A stretch of 64,000 bases of DNA from contig NZ_CP030126.1 of the NCBI RefSeq assembly GCF_003568845.1, positions 1,825,001 to 1,889,000 on the forward strand, given 5' to 3'. The notes beneath the pieces were generated by a model. It saw only the letters and a program-made list of their open reading frames with translations. It did not search any database and was not told where the DNA came from. The stretch's first letter is position 1, and every line of letters starts with the position of its first letter. Source of the DNA: Indioceanicola profundi. GTDB lineage: Bacteria; Pseudomonadota; Alphaproteobacteria; Azospirillales; Azospirillaceae. Both the position numbers and the translations under genes were made by a program. Positions 43,188 through 53,045 of the stretch are shown here, in pieces.

Positions 43188-44042
43188 TCACTCGCCGGCA
43201 GGGATGGCGGCCTTCGCCACCTGCGTGGTCGGCTCAATGCCGAGTTTGGCCTGCTGCTGCTGAACCCAGTCGGCGAAAGCCTCCTTGGAAACAGCCTCGA
43301 TGGCGATCGGCATGAAGGCGTGGTTCACACCGCAGATCTCGGAGCACTGGCCGTAATAGACGCCCTCGCGCTCGACGCGGAACCAGGTCTCGTTCAGGCG
43401 GCCCGGGACGGCGTCCTTCTTCACGCCGAAGGCCGGCATGGCCCAGGAGTGGATGACGTCGGAGGCGGTGACGAGCACGCGGATGTCGGTGTCGACCGGC
43501 ACGACGACGCGCTGGTCCACTTCGAGCAGACGGAGGTTAGGATTGGTCACCTGCTCGGCCGGGAGCATATAGCTCTCGAACGCGATGCCGCCCTGGTCCG
43601 GGTACTCATAGCCCCAGTACCACTGGTAGCCGGTCACCTTCAGGGTCATCTCGGCGTTCGGCGCTTTGTCCATGTAATAGAGCACACGGAAGGACGGAAC
43701 CGCGATCACCGCCAGGATGACGACCGGGACAACCGTCCAGGCAACTTCCAGCAGGGTGTTGTGCGTGTTCTTGGACGGCACCGGGTTGGCGGAGGCCCGG
43801 AAACGGACCAGCACGTAGGCCAACAGGCCGGCGACGAACAGGACGATGGCGGCGATGATGCCGAGCAACAGGTCATGGAACCCGTCGAGCTGCGCCTTCA
43901 CCGGGGAAGCGGCCTGCTGGAGGCCGATCTGCCACGGGGTCGGCGCACCGACGTTGGTCGCGTCCTGGGCAAGGGCCATGGCGCTGCCCAGCGCGGTAAG
44001 GAAAAAGGCCGACACTGCGGCGCCGATCTTGCGTACAGACAT
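43188..44042 (-). CDS. ctaC: Cytochrome c oxidase subunit II
   Basis: 284 residues. A signal peptide (about 1-25, LAQDA), two membrane helices, then a periplasmic cupredoxin domain. The binuclear CuA site is seen as YYGQCSEICGVNHAFMPI (two Cys, His, Met), with the upstream His in DVIHSWAMP. QYWYWGYEYPDQ-like QWYWGYEYPD gives the aromatic electron-entry patch. It accepts electrons from cytochrome c. No C-terminal cytochrome c domain is fused. First gene of the oxidase cluster. Confidence 0.97.
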   Translation of the reverse strand: MSVRKIGAAVSAFFLTALGSAMALAQDATNVGAPTPWQIGLQQAASPVKAQLDGFHDLLLGIIAAIVLFVAGLLAYVLVRFRASANPVPSKNTHNTLLEVAWTVVPVVILAVIAVPSFRVLYYMDKAPNAEMTLKVTGYQWYWGYEYPDQGGIAFESYMLPAEQVTNPNLRLLEVDQRVVVPVDTDIRVLVTASDVIHSWAMPAFGVKKDAVPGRLNETWFRVEREGVYYGQCSEICGVNHAFMPIAIEAVSKEAFADWVQQQQAKLGIEPTTQVAKAAIPAGE

Positions 44043-44555
44043 CCCTAACCACTCTCATCGTTGTCGGGGACTTGGCGCCCCTAGGCTAGCCGGACCGCCC
44101 GCCCGCCAGCGCGAGCCCAGATCCCGGAATACCGTTGGCCGGCAACACCGCCCGACCGGGATTGAGCGCACTGGCGACGTCGCGGCGTGACGCGACCCCG
44201 AACCCGTTGTTATCAGGCTGGCCGGGAACCTACACGCGCGATGGGCATTCGAACAACATGCAAGCCCCTGTGACGAGGCGCACATATCGTCGCAGACCAT
44301 AGCCACCCGGCCGGCACACGTAAAGAAAGTCCGATTCCGCTAGGCTTCCAAGGCCGGGGGCAAACGGTCGCAGCTTGATCCATCTCATTGGCGCAGCCGG
44401 AATCCGCAACTTCGGTATGGGCATTTGGGTGCGAATCCGGCCAAGCTTCCTGCTCTTCCTGCCGGGCTGGAAAGCGCTCCGGCGGGTTGCCGGACGGGCC
44501 CTGGATCGCCATTCTCTTACGGTTGCCTGATCCCGTTCCGCTTCGGAGTGAGCGC
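44043..44555. other. Intergenic region between divergent ctaC and tldD
   Basis: 513 bases with no convincing gene on either strand. It must hold the promoters of both flanking genes, but no clear -35/-10 pair or repeat was found. The open frame that extends upstream of tldD has no start with a ribosome site. Confidence 0.4.
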
Positions 44556-45992
44556 ATGTCGAACCTCGCCCAGACCGATGATATCTTCTACACCCGTGCC
44601 GGGCTGGACCGGGCGCGCACCGAAAGCATCGTGGCCGACGCGCTCCGCGGGGCGGACGATGGCGAACTGTTCCTGGAATACGCCCAGTCGGAAGGCTTTT
44701 CCTGGGATGACGGGAAGCTGCGCAGCGCCAGCTTCGACACAGCGCAAGGCTTCGGCCTTCGGGCCGTGGCGGACGAGGCGACGGGGTACGCCCATGCCTC
44801 CACGCTCAGCGAGGATGCCATCCGGCGCGCGGGCGACACGGTCAGGGCGGTGCACTCCGGGCATGCCGGCATCTATGCCGAGCCGCCGGTCGGCACCAAC
44901 CGCGCCCTCTATGCCAGCGACAATCCGCTGGGCCTCGTTCCTTTCGAGGCCAAGGTCAAGCTGCTGGAGCAGATCGACGGATATGCCCGGTCGCTCGACC
45001 CGCGGGTGAAGCAGGTCTCCGCCTCGCTTGCCGGGGAGTGGCAGGCGGTGCAGATCGTCCGTGCTGACGGAACCCGCGTGGCCGACGTGCGGCCCCTGGT
45101 CCGCCTCAACGTCTCCGTCGTGGTCGGCGAAGGCGACCGGATGGAGACCGGCAGCTATGGCGCCGGCGGGCGCACCACCTATGAGCGGTTCTTGGAGCCG
45201 GAGGTGTGGAAGTCCCATGTGGACGAGGCGCTGCGCGGCGCGCTGGTGAACCTGTCCGCCGTGGACGCCCCGGCCGGTGAGATGCCCGTAGTGCTTGGGC
45301 CGGGCTGGTGCGGCGTCATGCTGCACGAGGCCGTCGGCCACGGGCTGGAGGGCGATTTCAACCGCAAGAAGACCTCCGCCTTCTCGGGCTTGCTGGGTCA
45401 GCGCGTGGCAGCGCCCGGCGTGACCGTCGTGGATGACGGCTCCCTGGAAGGCCTGCGCGGGTCCCTGAGCGTGGATGACGAGGGCACGCCCACCAACTGC
45501 ACCACCCTGATCGAGGACGGTATCCTGGTCGGCTATATGCAGGACCGGCTGAACGCACGGCTGATGGGGGTGAAGCCCACCGGCAACGGCCGCCGTCAGT
45601 CCTTTGCTCACATGCCCATGCCGCGCATGACCAACACGGTGATGCGCTCCGGCGACAAGCCGAAGGAGGAGATCATCGCCTCCGTGAAGCGCGGGCTCTA
45701 TGCCGTGAATTTCGGCGGCGGCCAGGTGGACATCGTCTCCGGCAAGTTCGTCTTCTCCGCCTCCGAGGCCTATATGATCGAGGACGGGAAGATCGGCGCG
45801 GCGGTCAAGGGCGCCACCCTGATCGGCAACGGGCCGGACGCGCTGACCAAGGTCACGATGATCGGCAATGACAGTTGCCTCGACCCTGGCATCGGCGTCT
45901 GCGGCAAGCAGGGACAGGGCGTACCGGTCGGCGTCGGCCAGCCGACCATGCGCATCGACGGCCTGACCGTGGGCGGCACCCGCGCCGCCTGA
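44556..45992 (+). CDS. tldD: TldD-type metalloprotease
   Basis: 478 residues, TldD/PmbA family. The zinc site is HEAVGH (His257 to His262) with the following GLEGD. In other bacteria TldD with TldE processes microcin B17 and degrades CcdA; with no tldE partner here its substrate is open. ATG 44556 follows GGAG at 8 bases. It converges on the histidine kinase gene. Length and blocks (GEWCGVM-like GPGWCGVMLHE, GNGRRQSFAHMPMPRMTN) are typical. Confidence 0.95.
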   Translation: MSNLAQTDDIFYTRAGLDRARTESIVADALRGADDGELFLEYAQSEGFSWDDGKLRSASFDTAQGFGLRAVADEATGYAHASTLSEDAIRRAGDTVRAVHSGHAGIYAEPPVGTNRALYASDNPLGLVPFEAKVKLLEQIDGYARSLDPRVKQVSASLAGEWQAVQIVRADGTRVADVRPLVRLNVSVVVGEGDRMETGSYGAGGRTTYERFLEPEVWKSHVDEALRGALVNLSAVDAPAGEMPVVLGPGWCGVMLHEAVGHGLEGDFNRKKTSAFSGLLGQRVAAPGVTVVDDGSLEGLRGSLSVDDEGTPTNCTTLIEDGILVGYMQDRLNARLMGVKPTGNGRRQSFAHMPMPRMTNTVMRSGDKPKEEIIASVKRGLYAVNFGGGQVDIVSGKFVFSASEAYMIEDGKIGAAVKGATLIGNGPDALTKVTMIGNDSCLDPGIGVCGKQGQGVPVGVGQPTMRIDGLTVGGTRAA

Positions 45993-46000
45993 CGGGTTGC

Positions 46001-47533
46001 TCAGCCGGCTGCCCGGTCCATGGCCGGGTGGTCCGCGCATGCATCTACCCGGCGGGGCAGACGGACCAGGAAGCTGGTTCCCTGCCCCGGTGCGGAGCGA
46101 AGACTGATCGATCCACGCAGAGTCTGTGTCACCAGATTATAGACTATGTGCAGGCCGAGCCCGCTGCCGCCGTTCGACCGGTTCGTGGTGAAGAAGGGAT
46201 CGAAAACACGCCCTTGGTTTTCCAGGGGAATCCCGCGCCCATCATCGGCAAAGAGCAGTTCCACCTGATCCGGGCCATGGTCGCGGATGGTGATGGCGAT
46301 GCGCCCGGCCTGTCCGGGGCCGAAGGCGTGGATGGTGGCGTTCAGCACCAGATTGGTTACCACCTGGGAGATAGCGCCGGGAAAGCTGTCCATCAGGATG
46401 CCCGGCGGGCAGTCCAGCTCCGCCTTGTGCGGCAGCCGCCTCAGCCGCGGCGCCAGACTTTGCAGCACCTCTTCCAGATAGGTCTTCAACTCGAAGCCGC
46501 GCCGCTCGGCGCTGGCCTGGTCCACCGCGACCTGCTTGAAGCTCTGGATCAGCTCCGCCGCGCGGCTGACATTGGCGTTCACCAGATGGGAACTGTCCGC
46601 CAGGATGGAGAGAAACTCGTTCAACTGCTTGCGGGTGATCTTCCCCTGCCCCACCGCCCGTTCCAGTTCCGCGATGCTGTCGCCAAGGTGGGAAACTGCG
46701 GTGACGGCGATTCCCATGGGCGTGTTCAGCTCGTGCGCCACGCCGGCCACGAGTTGGCCGAGGGACGCCAGCTTCTCCGCTTGGACCAGACTCGCCTGGG
46801 CCATGATCAGCCTCTCCTGAGCCTCCTTCAGTTCCCTCACCTGCTGGGCAAGCTGATCGCGCTGCTGGGCAATGATCGTTTCCGAGCGCAGCAGGCCATC
46901 ATTGGCCTGGCGCAGACGCTCCCGCTCCTCCTCCAACTGCCGCATCCGCGCGAATTCGGTCCGGCGCAGGGTAGCGAGCTGCCAGGCGGTCAGGCCGCCG
47001 AACAGATTCGCCAGGAACTGCATCACCGAGACGGTAGCCATCTCGCTCGGCTGCCCGTCCCCGATCGGCATGACGATGCCGACATAGGCCGCGCTCGCCA
47101 GCACGCCGAATATCACCTGAAGCCGCCAGCGCGTCGGCAGGAACAGGTAGTTCATCAGCACGATGATGAGGACGAAGAAGGAGACGGTCAGAGTCGCCTT
47201 TGGCCGATCCACCATCAGCGCGACCATCACCGCCATGGCCCATATATAGGTCAGCAGCAGCATCAGCAGCGCGTGACGCAGATTGTACGTGTCCTCCCGG
47301 ATCGGAAGCAGGACGACGGCAAGGATCGTGGCGTAGACGCCGACGCGCAGCGGCAGGAAGATGTAGAAGACGGTATCGCTGCTGAAATAGACGAAATCCA
47401 GCAGCAGCGGAGCCAGATAGAAGACCATGAGGCCCAACAGGTTGCGGCGGAGGGAGACGACCTCTCCCTCCATGCTGTGCAACCGGTAGGCCCGCTCCAT
47501 CGCGGGATCGGCGAACTGGCCGTGCCTCAACAT
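46001..47533 (-). CDS. Membrane sensor histidine kinase
   Basis: 510 residues from ATG 47533, which has GGAGG about 9 bases upstream; an ATG at 47584 without a ribosome site would add 17. N-terminal membrane part of six or so helices (residues about 32-180) without an evident periplasmic sensor domain. A long coiled coil (about 190-250) leads to the H box GVAHELNTPMG with phospho-His267. ATPase domain: N box near VTNLVLNATIHAF, G1 DDGRGI, F box DPFFTT, G2 GSGLGLHIV. No response regulator gene is adjacent, so it is an orphan kinase. It lies between tldD and gshA. Confidence 0.92.
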   Translation of the reverse strand: MLRHGQFADPAMERAYRLHSMEGEVVSLRRNLLGLMVFYLAPLLLDFVYFSSDTVFYIFLPLRVGVYATILAVVLLPIREDTYNLRHALLMLLLTYIWAMAVMVALMVDRPKATLTVSFFVLIIVLMNYLFLPTRWRLQVIFGVLASAAYVGIVMPIGDGQPSEMATVSVMQFLANLFGGLTAWQLATLRRTEFARMRQLEEERERLRQANDGLLRSETIIAQQRDQLAQQVRELKEAQERLIMAQASLVQAEKLASLGQLVAGVAHELNTPMGIAVTAVSHLGDSIAELERAVGQGKITRKQLNEFLSILADSSHLVNANVSRAAELIQSFKQVAVDQASAERRGFELKTYLEEVLQSLAPRLRRLPHKAELDCPPGILMDSFPGAISQVVTNLVLNATIHAFGPGQAGRIAITIRDHGPDQVELLFADDGRGIPLENQGRVFDPFFTTNRSNGGSGLGLHIVYNLVTQTLRGSISLRSAPGQGTSFLVRLPRRVDACADHPAMDRAAG

Positions 47534-47667
47534 GTCCACGCAGCCTCCAGAGGCCGGCGCAGAAACGTAGGTCCGCGGCGGCATATATACCGACGGATTA
47601 AGCCTACCCTAATGTTCATCGCAGGTGGAACAGATAGCTGAACGGAAGCACCCTGGGGAGCATCCGC

Positions 47668-49035
47668 TCAGTACGCATATTCGTCATAGACCTTTTCGAC
47701 ATTGCCGTTCCACGCGCCGTGATACTTGGCGAGCAGTTCCCCAGCCGGCGTGACACCCGTTTCGGCGATGCGGGCGAGCGGTTCCAGGAAGTGGGTTTCG
47801 TCATCGCCCATACCCGCCTTCCGTCCCCGCAGGCGTAGCCCCTCCTTGGCGATGGCGACAACCTGCCGCGCCACCGTGGCAAGTGTTGCGCCGCGGAACG
47901 GGGTATCCAGGCCGAGACGGGGCACATCGCGGCGGAGCATGGCGCGCTCCTCATGCGTCCAGTCCTTGACCAGATCCCAGGCTGCGTCCAGGGCCGATCC
48001 CTCGTACAGAAGCCCGACCCAGAGGGCCGGCAGGGCGCAGAGGCGCTTCCAGGGGCCGCCATCGGCGCCGCGCATTTCCATATACCGCTTCAGCCGGACT
48101 TCCGGGAAAAGGGTGGTCAGATGGTCGTTCCAGTCGGTCAGCAGCGGCTGCTCCCCCGGCAGGACGGGCAGCTTGCCTTCCAGGAACCGGCGGAAATCCT
48201 GGCCCGAGGCGTCCAGGTACTTGCCGTCGCGGTACGCGAAATACATCGGCACCTGGAGCGCATAATCCACATAGCGCTCGAACCCGAATCCGTCCTCGAA
48301 CACGAAGGGAAGATCGCCGGTGCGGTCGGGGTCCGTGTCGGTCCAGATATGGCTGCGGAAGGTCTGGAAACCGTTGGGCTTGCCCTCCGTGAAGGGGCTG
48401 TTGGCGAACAGCGCCGTCGCTACCGGCTGCAAGGCCAGCGAGACGCGGAACTTCTTCACCATGTCGGCTTCGGAACTGAAATCCAGATTGACCTGCACAG
48501 TGCAGGTGCGGGTCATCATGTCGATGCCGAGATTGCCGCGCTTCGGCATGTATTCCCGCATGATCTTGTAGCGGCCCTTGGGCATCCAGGGGATGTCCTC
48601 CCGCCGCCACAGCGGGTTGAAGCCCAGCCCCAGCATCCCGAATCCGAGATCCTGCCCGATCTCTTTGACCTGACAGAGATGCTCCGTCACCTCCGCGCAG
48701 GTCTGATGGATGGTCGAGAGCGGGGCGCCCGACAGCTCGAACTGGCCGCCCGGTTCCAGCGAGATGTTCGCCATGCCCTTCTGCAGGGCAATGACGTTGT
48801 CGCCCTCATAGAGCGGCTCCCAGCCGAAGCGGTCCACGAAGGCCTGCAGGACTTCGCCGATTCCGCCCGGCCCCTCATAGGGCAGCGGCCGGTAGTCGGC
48901 CGTGCGGAAGGCGAACTTCTCGTGCTCCGTACCGATGCGCCATTCGGCGGCCGGCTTGCAGCCCTGCTCCAGATATTCCACCAGTTGGCGGCGGCTGGTG
49001 ACCGGTTCGCCGCGCGACTTCGGGGGGGCGGACAT
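47668..49035 (-). CDS. gshA: Glutamate-cysteine ligase, plant/alphaproteobacterial type
   Basis: 455 residues, GCS2 family of the plant-type glutamate-cysteine ligase found in alphaproteobacteria. It forms gamma-glutamylcysteine for glutathione. Family blocks: [12 protein letters not shown] near residue 32, [14 protein letters not shown] near residue 92, and [17 protein letters not shown] near residue 151. Length matches. It is followed leftward by the kinase gene and preceded by rsmE (53 bases), which suggests rsmE-gshA co-transcription as is common in this group. Confidence 0.95.
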   Translation of the reverse strand: MSAPPKSRGEPVTSRRQLVEYLEQGCKPAAEWRIGTEHEKFAFRTADYRPLPYEGPGGIGEVLQAFVDRFGWEPLYEGDNVIALQKGMANISLEPGGQFELSGAPLSTIHQTCAEVTEHLCQVKEIGQDLGFGMLGLGFNPLWRREDIPWMPKGRYKIMREYMPKRGNLGIDMMTRTCTVQVNLDFSSEADMVKKFRVSLALQPVATALFANSPFTEGKPNGFQTFRSHIWTDTDPDRTGDLPFVFEDGFGFERYVDYALQVPMYFAYRDGKYLDASGQDFRRFLEGKLPVLPGEQPLLTDWNDHLTTLFPEVRLKRYMEMRGADGGPWKRLCALPALWVGLLYEGSALDAAWDLVKDWTHEERAMLRRDVPRLGLDTPFRGATLATVARQVVAIAKEGLRLRGRKAGMGDDETHFLEPLARIAETGVTPAGELLAKYHGAWNGNVEKVYDEYAY

Positions 49036-49088
49036 GGCGCTGGGTTCCTAAGAAAGAGAGGCGTTGAAACAGTGAACTACAGGTCGGC

Positions 49089-49862
49089 TCAGGCGCGGAA
49101 CGGAGGCCGCACGCCGTCGGCATCGCCCGTCCAGTCGCCCGCCAGCGCCTGCCAGGCTGCCAGCGCGGCGAACGCCGCCGTGTCGGCCCGCAGAATGCGG
49201 GGACCGAGACCGACGGGCACAACAAAGGGCAAGTGCCTCAGGGCGTCAAGCTCCTCTGAATCGAAGCCGCCTTCCGGTCCGATCAGCCATGCGGCGGGTT
49301 GCCCCTTCCGCGCTGTGACGGCCATCACCAGCGGTTCCGCTCGACCTGATTCGGCGGCCACGAACAGGGTGCGGCCGGCATCCCATCCCTCCAGCACCCG
49401 CAGCAGGTCCGCTGCTTCCCGGACCTCCGGAACCGACAGCCGCTCGCACTGCTCCGCCGCCTCAACAGCGTTGGCGCGCATCCGCTCCTGATTGACCCGG
49501 TTGACATCGGATCGGCGCGTAAAGACCGGCTGGATCGCGCCGACACCAAGCTCCACCGCCTTCTCGACCACATATTCGGTGCGCCCGCCCTTCAGCGGCG
49601 CGAAGAGCAGCCAGGGGCCGGGCTCCGCCGGCTGCGGACGGACCTTCTCCAGAAGGCGCAATGTCCCGGCGGACTTGGTGAGCGCGCCGACCTCGGCCAG
49701 CCACTCCCCATCACGCCCGTTGAAGGCAAGAAGCCGGTCGCCGGTCCCCATGCGGAGGACACGGCCGAGATAATGCGCCTGACCGGGCGAAAGCGGCGCC
49801 TCGCCGCCGGAAGCCAGGGCGGATTCGACGAAGAGGCGGGTGCGCGGGCGGTCGGCGGTCAT
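49089..49862 (-). CDS. rsmE: 16S rRNA (uracil-1498-N3)-methyltransferase
   Basis: 257 residues, SPOUT methyltransferase that methylates U1498 of 16S rRNA. N-terminal PUA-like part (LSPGQAHYLGRVLRMGTGDRLLAFNGRDGEW) and the SPOUT knot with LIGPEGGFDSEELDAL and VGLGPRILRADTA near the end. The latter blocks are diagnostic. It diverges from ubiA across 140 bases and precedes gshA. Confidence 0.95.
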   Translation of the reverse strand: MTADRPRTRLFVESALASGGEAPLSPGQAHYLGRVLRMGTGDRLLAFNGRDGEWLAEVGALTKSAGTLRLLEKVRPQPAEPGPWLLFAPLKGGRTEYVVEKAVELGVGAIQPVFTRRSDVNRVNQERMRANAVEAAEQCERLSVPEVREAADLLRVLEGWDAGRTLFVAAESGRAEPLVMAVTARKGQPAAWLIGPEGGFDSEELDALRHLPFVVPVGLGPRILRADTAAFAALAAWQALAGDWTGDADGVRPPFRA

Positions 49863-50002
49863 TCGGGATCAGCTGTCCAGAAGCGGGGCGGCGAGAGCCG
49901 AAAGGTGACACCGGGACCCGTCCAGGTCCAGCCGCACCATATTGGTGATTTCGGCGACATGTTGCGCTAAGCTCACCCGCACACCACAGCGATCCGGACG
50001 AG

Positions 50003-51073
50003 ATGAGCAGCACGGCCCACACGGACGAGCATCGCGCGGAGGGCATGGCCGGTACGGGTCATACCGATATCCGCGCCGGCAACTGGGTCGACCGCTGGCT
50101 TCCGGCGGCCCTGACCCCCTATGCGCGTCTGGCACGGCTCGACCGGCCCATCGGCACATGGCTGCTGCTGTTCCCCTGCTGGTGGTCCATTGCCCTGGCA
50201 ACCCCGGCAGGCCAGTGGCCGGACCTGTATCTGATGGCGCTTTTCGCCATCGGCGCGGTAGTGATGCGAGGGGCAGGCTGCACCGTCAACGACATTCTGG
50301 ACCGCAAGCTGGATGCCCAGGTTGAGCGGACAGCCGTCCGGCCGATCCCCAGCGGACAGGTCAGCGTGCGGCAGGCGCTGCTGTTCCTTGCGGCGCAGCT
50401 GCTGGCCGGCCTTCTGGTTCTGGTTCAGTTGAACTGGCTCTCCATCGGGCTGGGCATAGCCTCCCTGGCGCTGGTCTTCAGCTACCCGCTGATGAAGCGG
50501 ATCACTTGGTGGCCGCAGGCCTTCCTGGGCCTGACCTTCAACTGGGGCGCCCTCATGGGGTGGACAGCGGTGGCGGGCGCCCTTGATGCTCCTGCCCTGC
50601 TGCTCTATGCCGGCTGCATCCTGTGGACGCTGGGCTATGACACGATCTATGCGCACCAGGACAAGGAGGACGATGCCCGCATCGGCATCAAGTCCACCGC
50701 CCTGCTGTTCGGCGGACGTTCCCGGCAATGGGTGTCGGCCTTCTATGCCGGCGCGTTCATGCTCTGGGCGGTGGCCGTCGTTCCCCTTGGCGACCAGTGG
50801 GCCATGACGCTGCCGCTGCTCATCACGGGTCTGCTGCTGGCGACGCAGGTGCGGGGGTGGGAGCCGGACGATCCGGCCGACAGTCTGGCCACCTTCAAGG
50901 CGGCACGGTTCGTCGGCTGGGCGCTCCTGCTGGCGATCGTGGCCGGCGTCGCATCCCAGCCGCCTGCGGCGGCAAGCAACGGCGGAGGCGGCGTACCGGT
51001 TGAGCCGCTCCGCAGCCGCCATGCGCCGCACCTGTCCCCACCGTTCGAGCTGGTCAGCTATCCGGTCCGCTGA
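50003..51073 (+). CDS. ubiA: 4-hydroxybenzoate polyprenyltransferase
   Basis: 356 residues, integral-membrane UbiA that attaches a polyprenyl chain to 4-hydroxybenzoate in ubiquinone synthesis. Both Asp motifs are present: NDILDRKLDAQVERTAVRPI near residue 100 and DTIYAHQDKEDDARIG near residue 213. It is longer than E. coli UbiA (about 290) because of about 40 extra N-terminal residues and a low-complexity C-terminal tail. The core has eight or nine membrane helices. It stands divergent from rsmE. Confidence 0.94.
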   Translation: MSSTAHTDEHRAEGMAGTGHTDIRAGNWVDRWLPAALTPYARLARLDRPIGTWLLLFPCWWSIALATPAGQWPDLYLMALFAIGAVVMRGAGCTVNDILDRKLDAQVERTAVRPIPSGQVSVRQALLFLAAQLLAGLLVLVQLNWLSIGLGIASLALVFSYPLMKRITWWPQAFLGLTFNWGALMGWTAVAGALDAPALLLYAGCILWTLGYDTIYAHQDKEDDARIGIKSTALLFGGRSRQWVSAFYAGAFMLWAVAVVPLGDQWAMTLPLLITGLLLATQVRGWEPDDPADSLATFKAARFVGWALLLAIVAGVASQPPAAASNGGGGVPVEPLRSRHAPHLSPPFELVSYPVR

Positions 51074-51079
51074 TCGTCC

Positions 51080-51772
51080 CTATTCGCGCTTCAGAATCGT
51101 CTCGGTTATGGTGTTCGCCCACCATGTGGACATGAAGCGCGCCTTGAATTCGACCGGGTCGTAGACGTTGTCCACCCAGTCGTAGAAGTCTATGGGCGTC
51201 TTGGCGCTGTACTCCCGGTATTCCTCGAAGAAACGGTCCAGGATACCGGTCTTGGCCTGACGCACATGGCCGAACCGCCAGTGCAGCATGCTCATGGCCT
51301 CATCCACCGGCCGCTTCTCATGAACCAGCAGATACAGCGCGCTCATGAAGCCGACGCGGTCGGCCCCGGCCTTGCAGTGCATCAGGGCCGGATATTCGAT
51401 CGAATTCCAGATCTCCCGCGCCTTGTGCAGATTTTCCTTCTTCGGCGCGTCGCGGCTGTTCACCGGGAAATCCACCAGCGTGACGCCGTGCCGGCGGCAC
51501 GCCCGCTCCTCCAGGAAATAGCTGCCGCAGTCATCGCGCCGGCCACGCAGATTGATGATGGTCTTGATGCCCATCTTCTGGGCGTCTTCCACATGCGCCG
51601 GGGTAGGCTGGCTGGAGCGCCACATCCTGTCGGTGATGCGGAACATGTTCTTGTAGACCATGCGGATGAAGGCATGGTCCTTGAAGATCGAGTTCACATA
51701 CCGCCCGATCAGGTGCCGCCGGCCGACCGGCGTAAGCGCCGTGGTCTCGTTGGCCAGCCCGCTCTTCGACAT
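51080..51772 (-). CDS. Dual-specificity-type protein tyrosine phosphatase
   Basis: 230 residues. The cysteine-phosphatase signature HCKAGADR gives Cys133 and Arg139 (CX5R); IINLRGRRDDC and DFPVNSRDAP upstream fit the eukaryotic-like dual-specificity fold with the general acid Asp in the latter loop. Start ATG 51772 has GAGGAA upstream. The substrate is unknown; members of this group act on phosphoproteins or on inositol/lipid phosphates. It lies at the 3' side of the glycosylation operon but behind a strong hairpin, and converges on ubiA. Confidence 0.85.
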   Translation of the reverse strand: MSKSGLANETTALTPVGRRHLIGRYVNSIFKDHAFIRMVYKNMFRITDRMWRSSQPTPAHVEDAQKMGIKTIINLRGRRDDCGSYFLEERACRRHGVTLVDFPVNSRDAPKKENLHKAREIWNSIEYPALMHCKAGADRVGFMSALYLLVHEKRPVDEAMSMLHWRFGHVRQAKTGILDRFFEEYREYSAKTPIDFYDWVDNVYDPVEFKARFMSTWWANTITETILKRE

Positions 51773-51822
51773 GTTTCCTCGATCTCCGCATTGACCCGCG
51801 GTGGCGTAACCTACGCCGCCGG

Positions 51823-51855
51823 TGGCCGTCCACCCCATTTAGGGATGGACGGCCA
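51823..51855 (-). terminator. Stem-loop at the end of the glycosylation operon
   Basis: TGGCCGTCCA and TGGACGGCCA (51823-51832 and 51846-51855) form a perfect 10-bp stem; the 13-base loop contains a further CCC/GGG pair set. It lies 51 bases past the stop of the last CgeB-like gene and 51 bases before the phosphatase start, in the leftward direction. There is no T tract. Confidence 0.5.
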
Positions 51856-51905
51856 TGCGGAGCAGATAGCTCAGCGAAGGGGTGACATGCGGATCGGGCG
51901 AGGCG

Positions 51906-53045
51906 TCAGGCACCGGCGCGGGCAGCCGCTGCGACGCGGCGGCGGGACGGGCGGCTGACCACGGCACGGCGGCCGATGGCCTCCCGCAGATGTGTGGCAA
52001 GCTCCTCCGCCCGGTGGGCGGCAGTATGAGCGGCCAGAACGCGGGTGCGGGCGCGTAGGCCCAAGGCGCGGATCGACTCCGGCGTCATCTCCGTCAGCGC
52101 CTTGACCACGTCGTCGGTGCTGTGGGCGATCAGGATCTCCCGGCCCGGGCGGAACAGCTCGTCCAGCCCCTCCCAATGGTCGGAGATGATGGGGGCGGCG
52201 CAGGCTGCCGCCTCGAACAGCCGCACGCTGGGGCTCCACCCCGCCCGGATCATGTCGGCCCGGGTCACGTTCAGCGTGAATGTCTGGGTGGTGTAGAAGC
52301 CGCGGTGCTCTCCCGGCGGAAGGTGCTCGATGCGCTCCACATTCCTCGGCCAGACGATGTCGCCCGGATATTGCGGGCCGGCGACGACGAACTTCCGCTC
52401 CGGCAGCGCTTCCGCCACCTTCAGCAGCAGCTTGTCCAGGGTGGGCTGCCGGTCGATGCTGTAGGTGCCGAGATAGCCCAGTGCCCAGCGCTCCGCCTGC
52501 TCGTCCGGCCGGTAGATGTCCGGATCGGCGGAGCAGTAGAGGGCCCGCGCCATCGGCGAACCGAACTCCCGCTCCAGCCGGGTCAGCGTCGGCCCGCCGG
52601 TGAAGGAGAGATAGAGGCCGTAGCCGGGGATCTGGTCCGCGGCGAGGTAGGCGGTACCGCCATTCTCCAGCGCCGCCAGGGTCACCGGCGTGTCGATGTC
52701 GTAGAAGGCGACCAGCCCCTTGGCCGTGGCCTGCGCCCAGGCCCCGACCTCCCGCCCGTCCGGCACGTAGGAGCCGACGATCACCGCATCGGCATCGCGC
52801 ACCAGGCCGGCATGGGTCTCGAACAGCTCGTCCAGCCCGGCATAGAGAATGGTGCGGCAGCCCTGCGGCTCCGGCTGGTCGCGGTGCGCGCCGCCGTACC
52901 AGGGCACGTCCCGTTCCAGGAAGGTCACCTTATGCCCCTGCGCCGCCAGTTCGCGAACCAGCCCGCGATAGGTGGTCGCGTGTCCGTTGCCCCAGCTCGA
53001 CGTGATCGACAGGCCGAGGATGACGATGTCGAGCGCGCTTTTCAT
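51906..53045 (-). CDS. CgeB-like glycosyltransferase (third of three)
   Basis: 379 residues, GT-B-like protein of the CgeB group (spore-maturation protein CgeB homologues, also found in many proteobacteria). N-terminal Rossmann part opens with ILGLSITSSWGNGHATTYRG and GHKVTFLERD; the C-terminal nucleotide-sugar part has SVRLFEAAACAAPIISDHWEGLDELF and ends in a helical AHTAAHRAEEL. No metal-binding DxD is expected. Overlaps the previous CgeB gene by 4 bases. It is the last gene of the leftward operon and is followed by a hairpin. Donor and acceptor sugars are unknown. Confidence 0.85.
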   Translation of the reverse strand: MKSALDIVILGLSITSSWGNGHATTYRGLVRELAAQGHKVTFLERDVPWYGGAHRDQPEPQGCRTILYAGLDELFETHAGLVRDADAVIVGSYVPDGREVGAWAQATAKGLVAFYDIDTPVTLAALENGGTAYLAADQIPGYGLYLSFTGGPTLTRLEREFGSPMARALYCSADPDIYRPDEQAERWALGYLGTYSIDRQPTLDKLLLKVAEALPERKFVVAGPQYPGDIVWPRNVERIEHLPPGEHRGFYTTQTFTLNVTRADMIRAGWSPSVRLFEAAACAAPIISDHWEGLDELFRPGREILIAHSTDDVVKALTEMTPESIRALGLRARTRVLAAHTAAHRAEELATHLREAIGRRAVVSRPSRRRVAAAARAGA

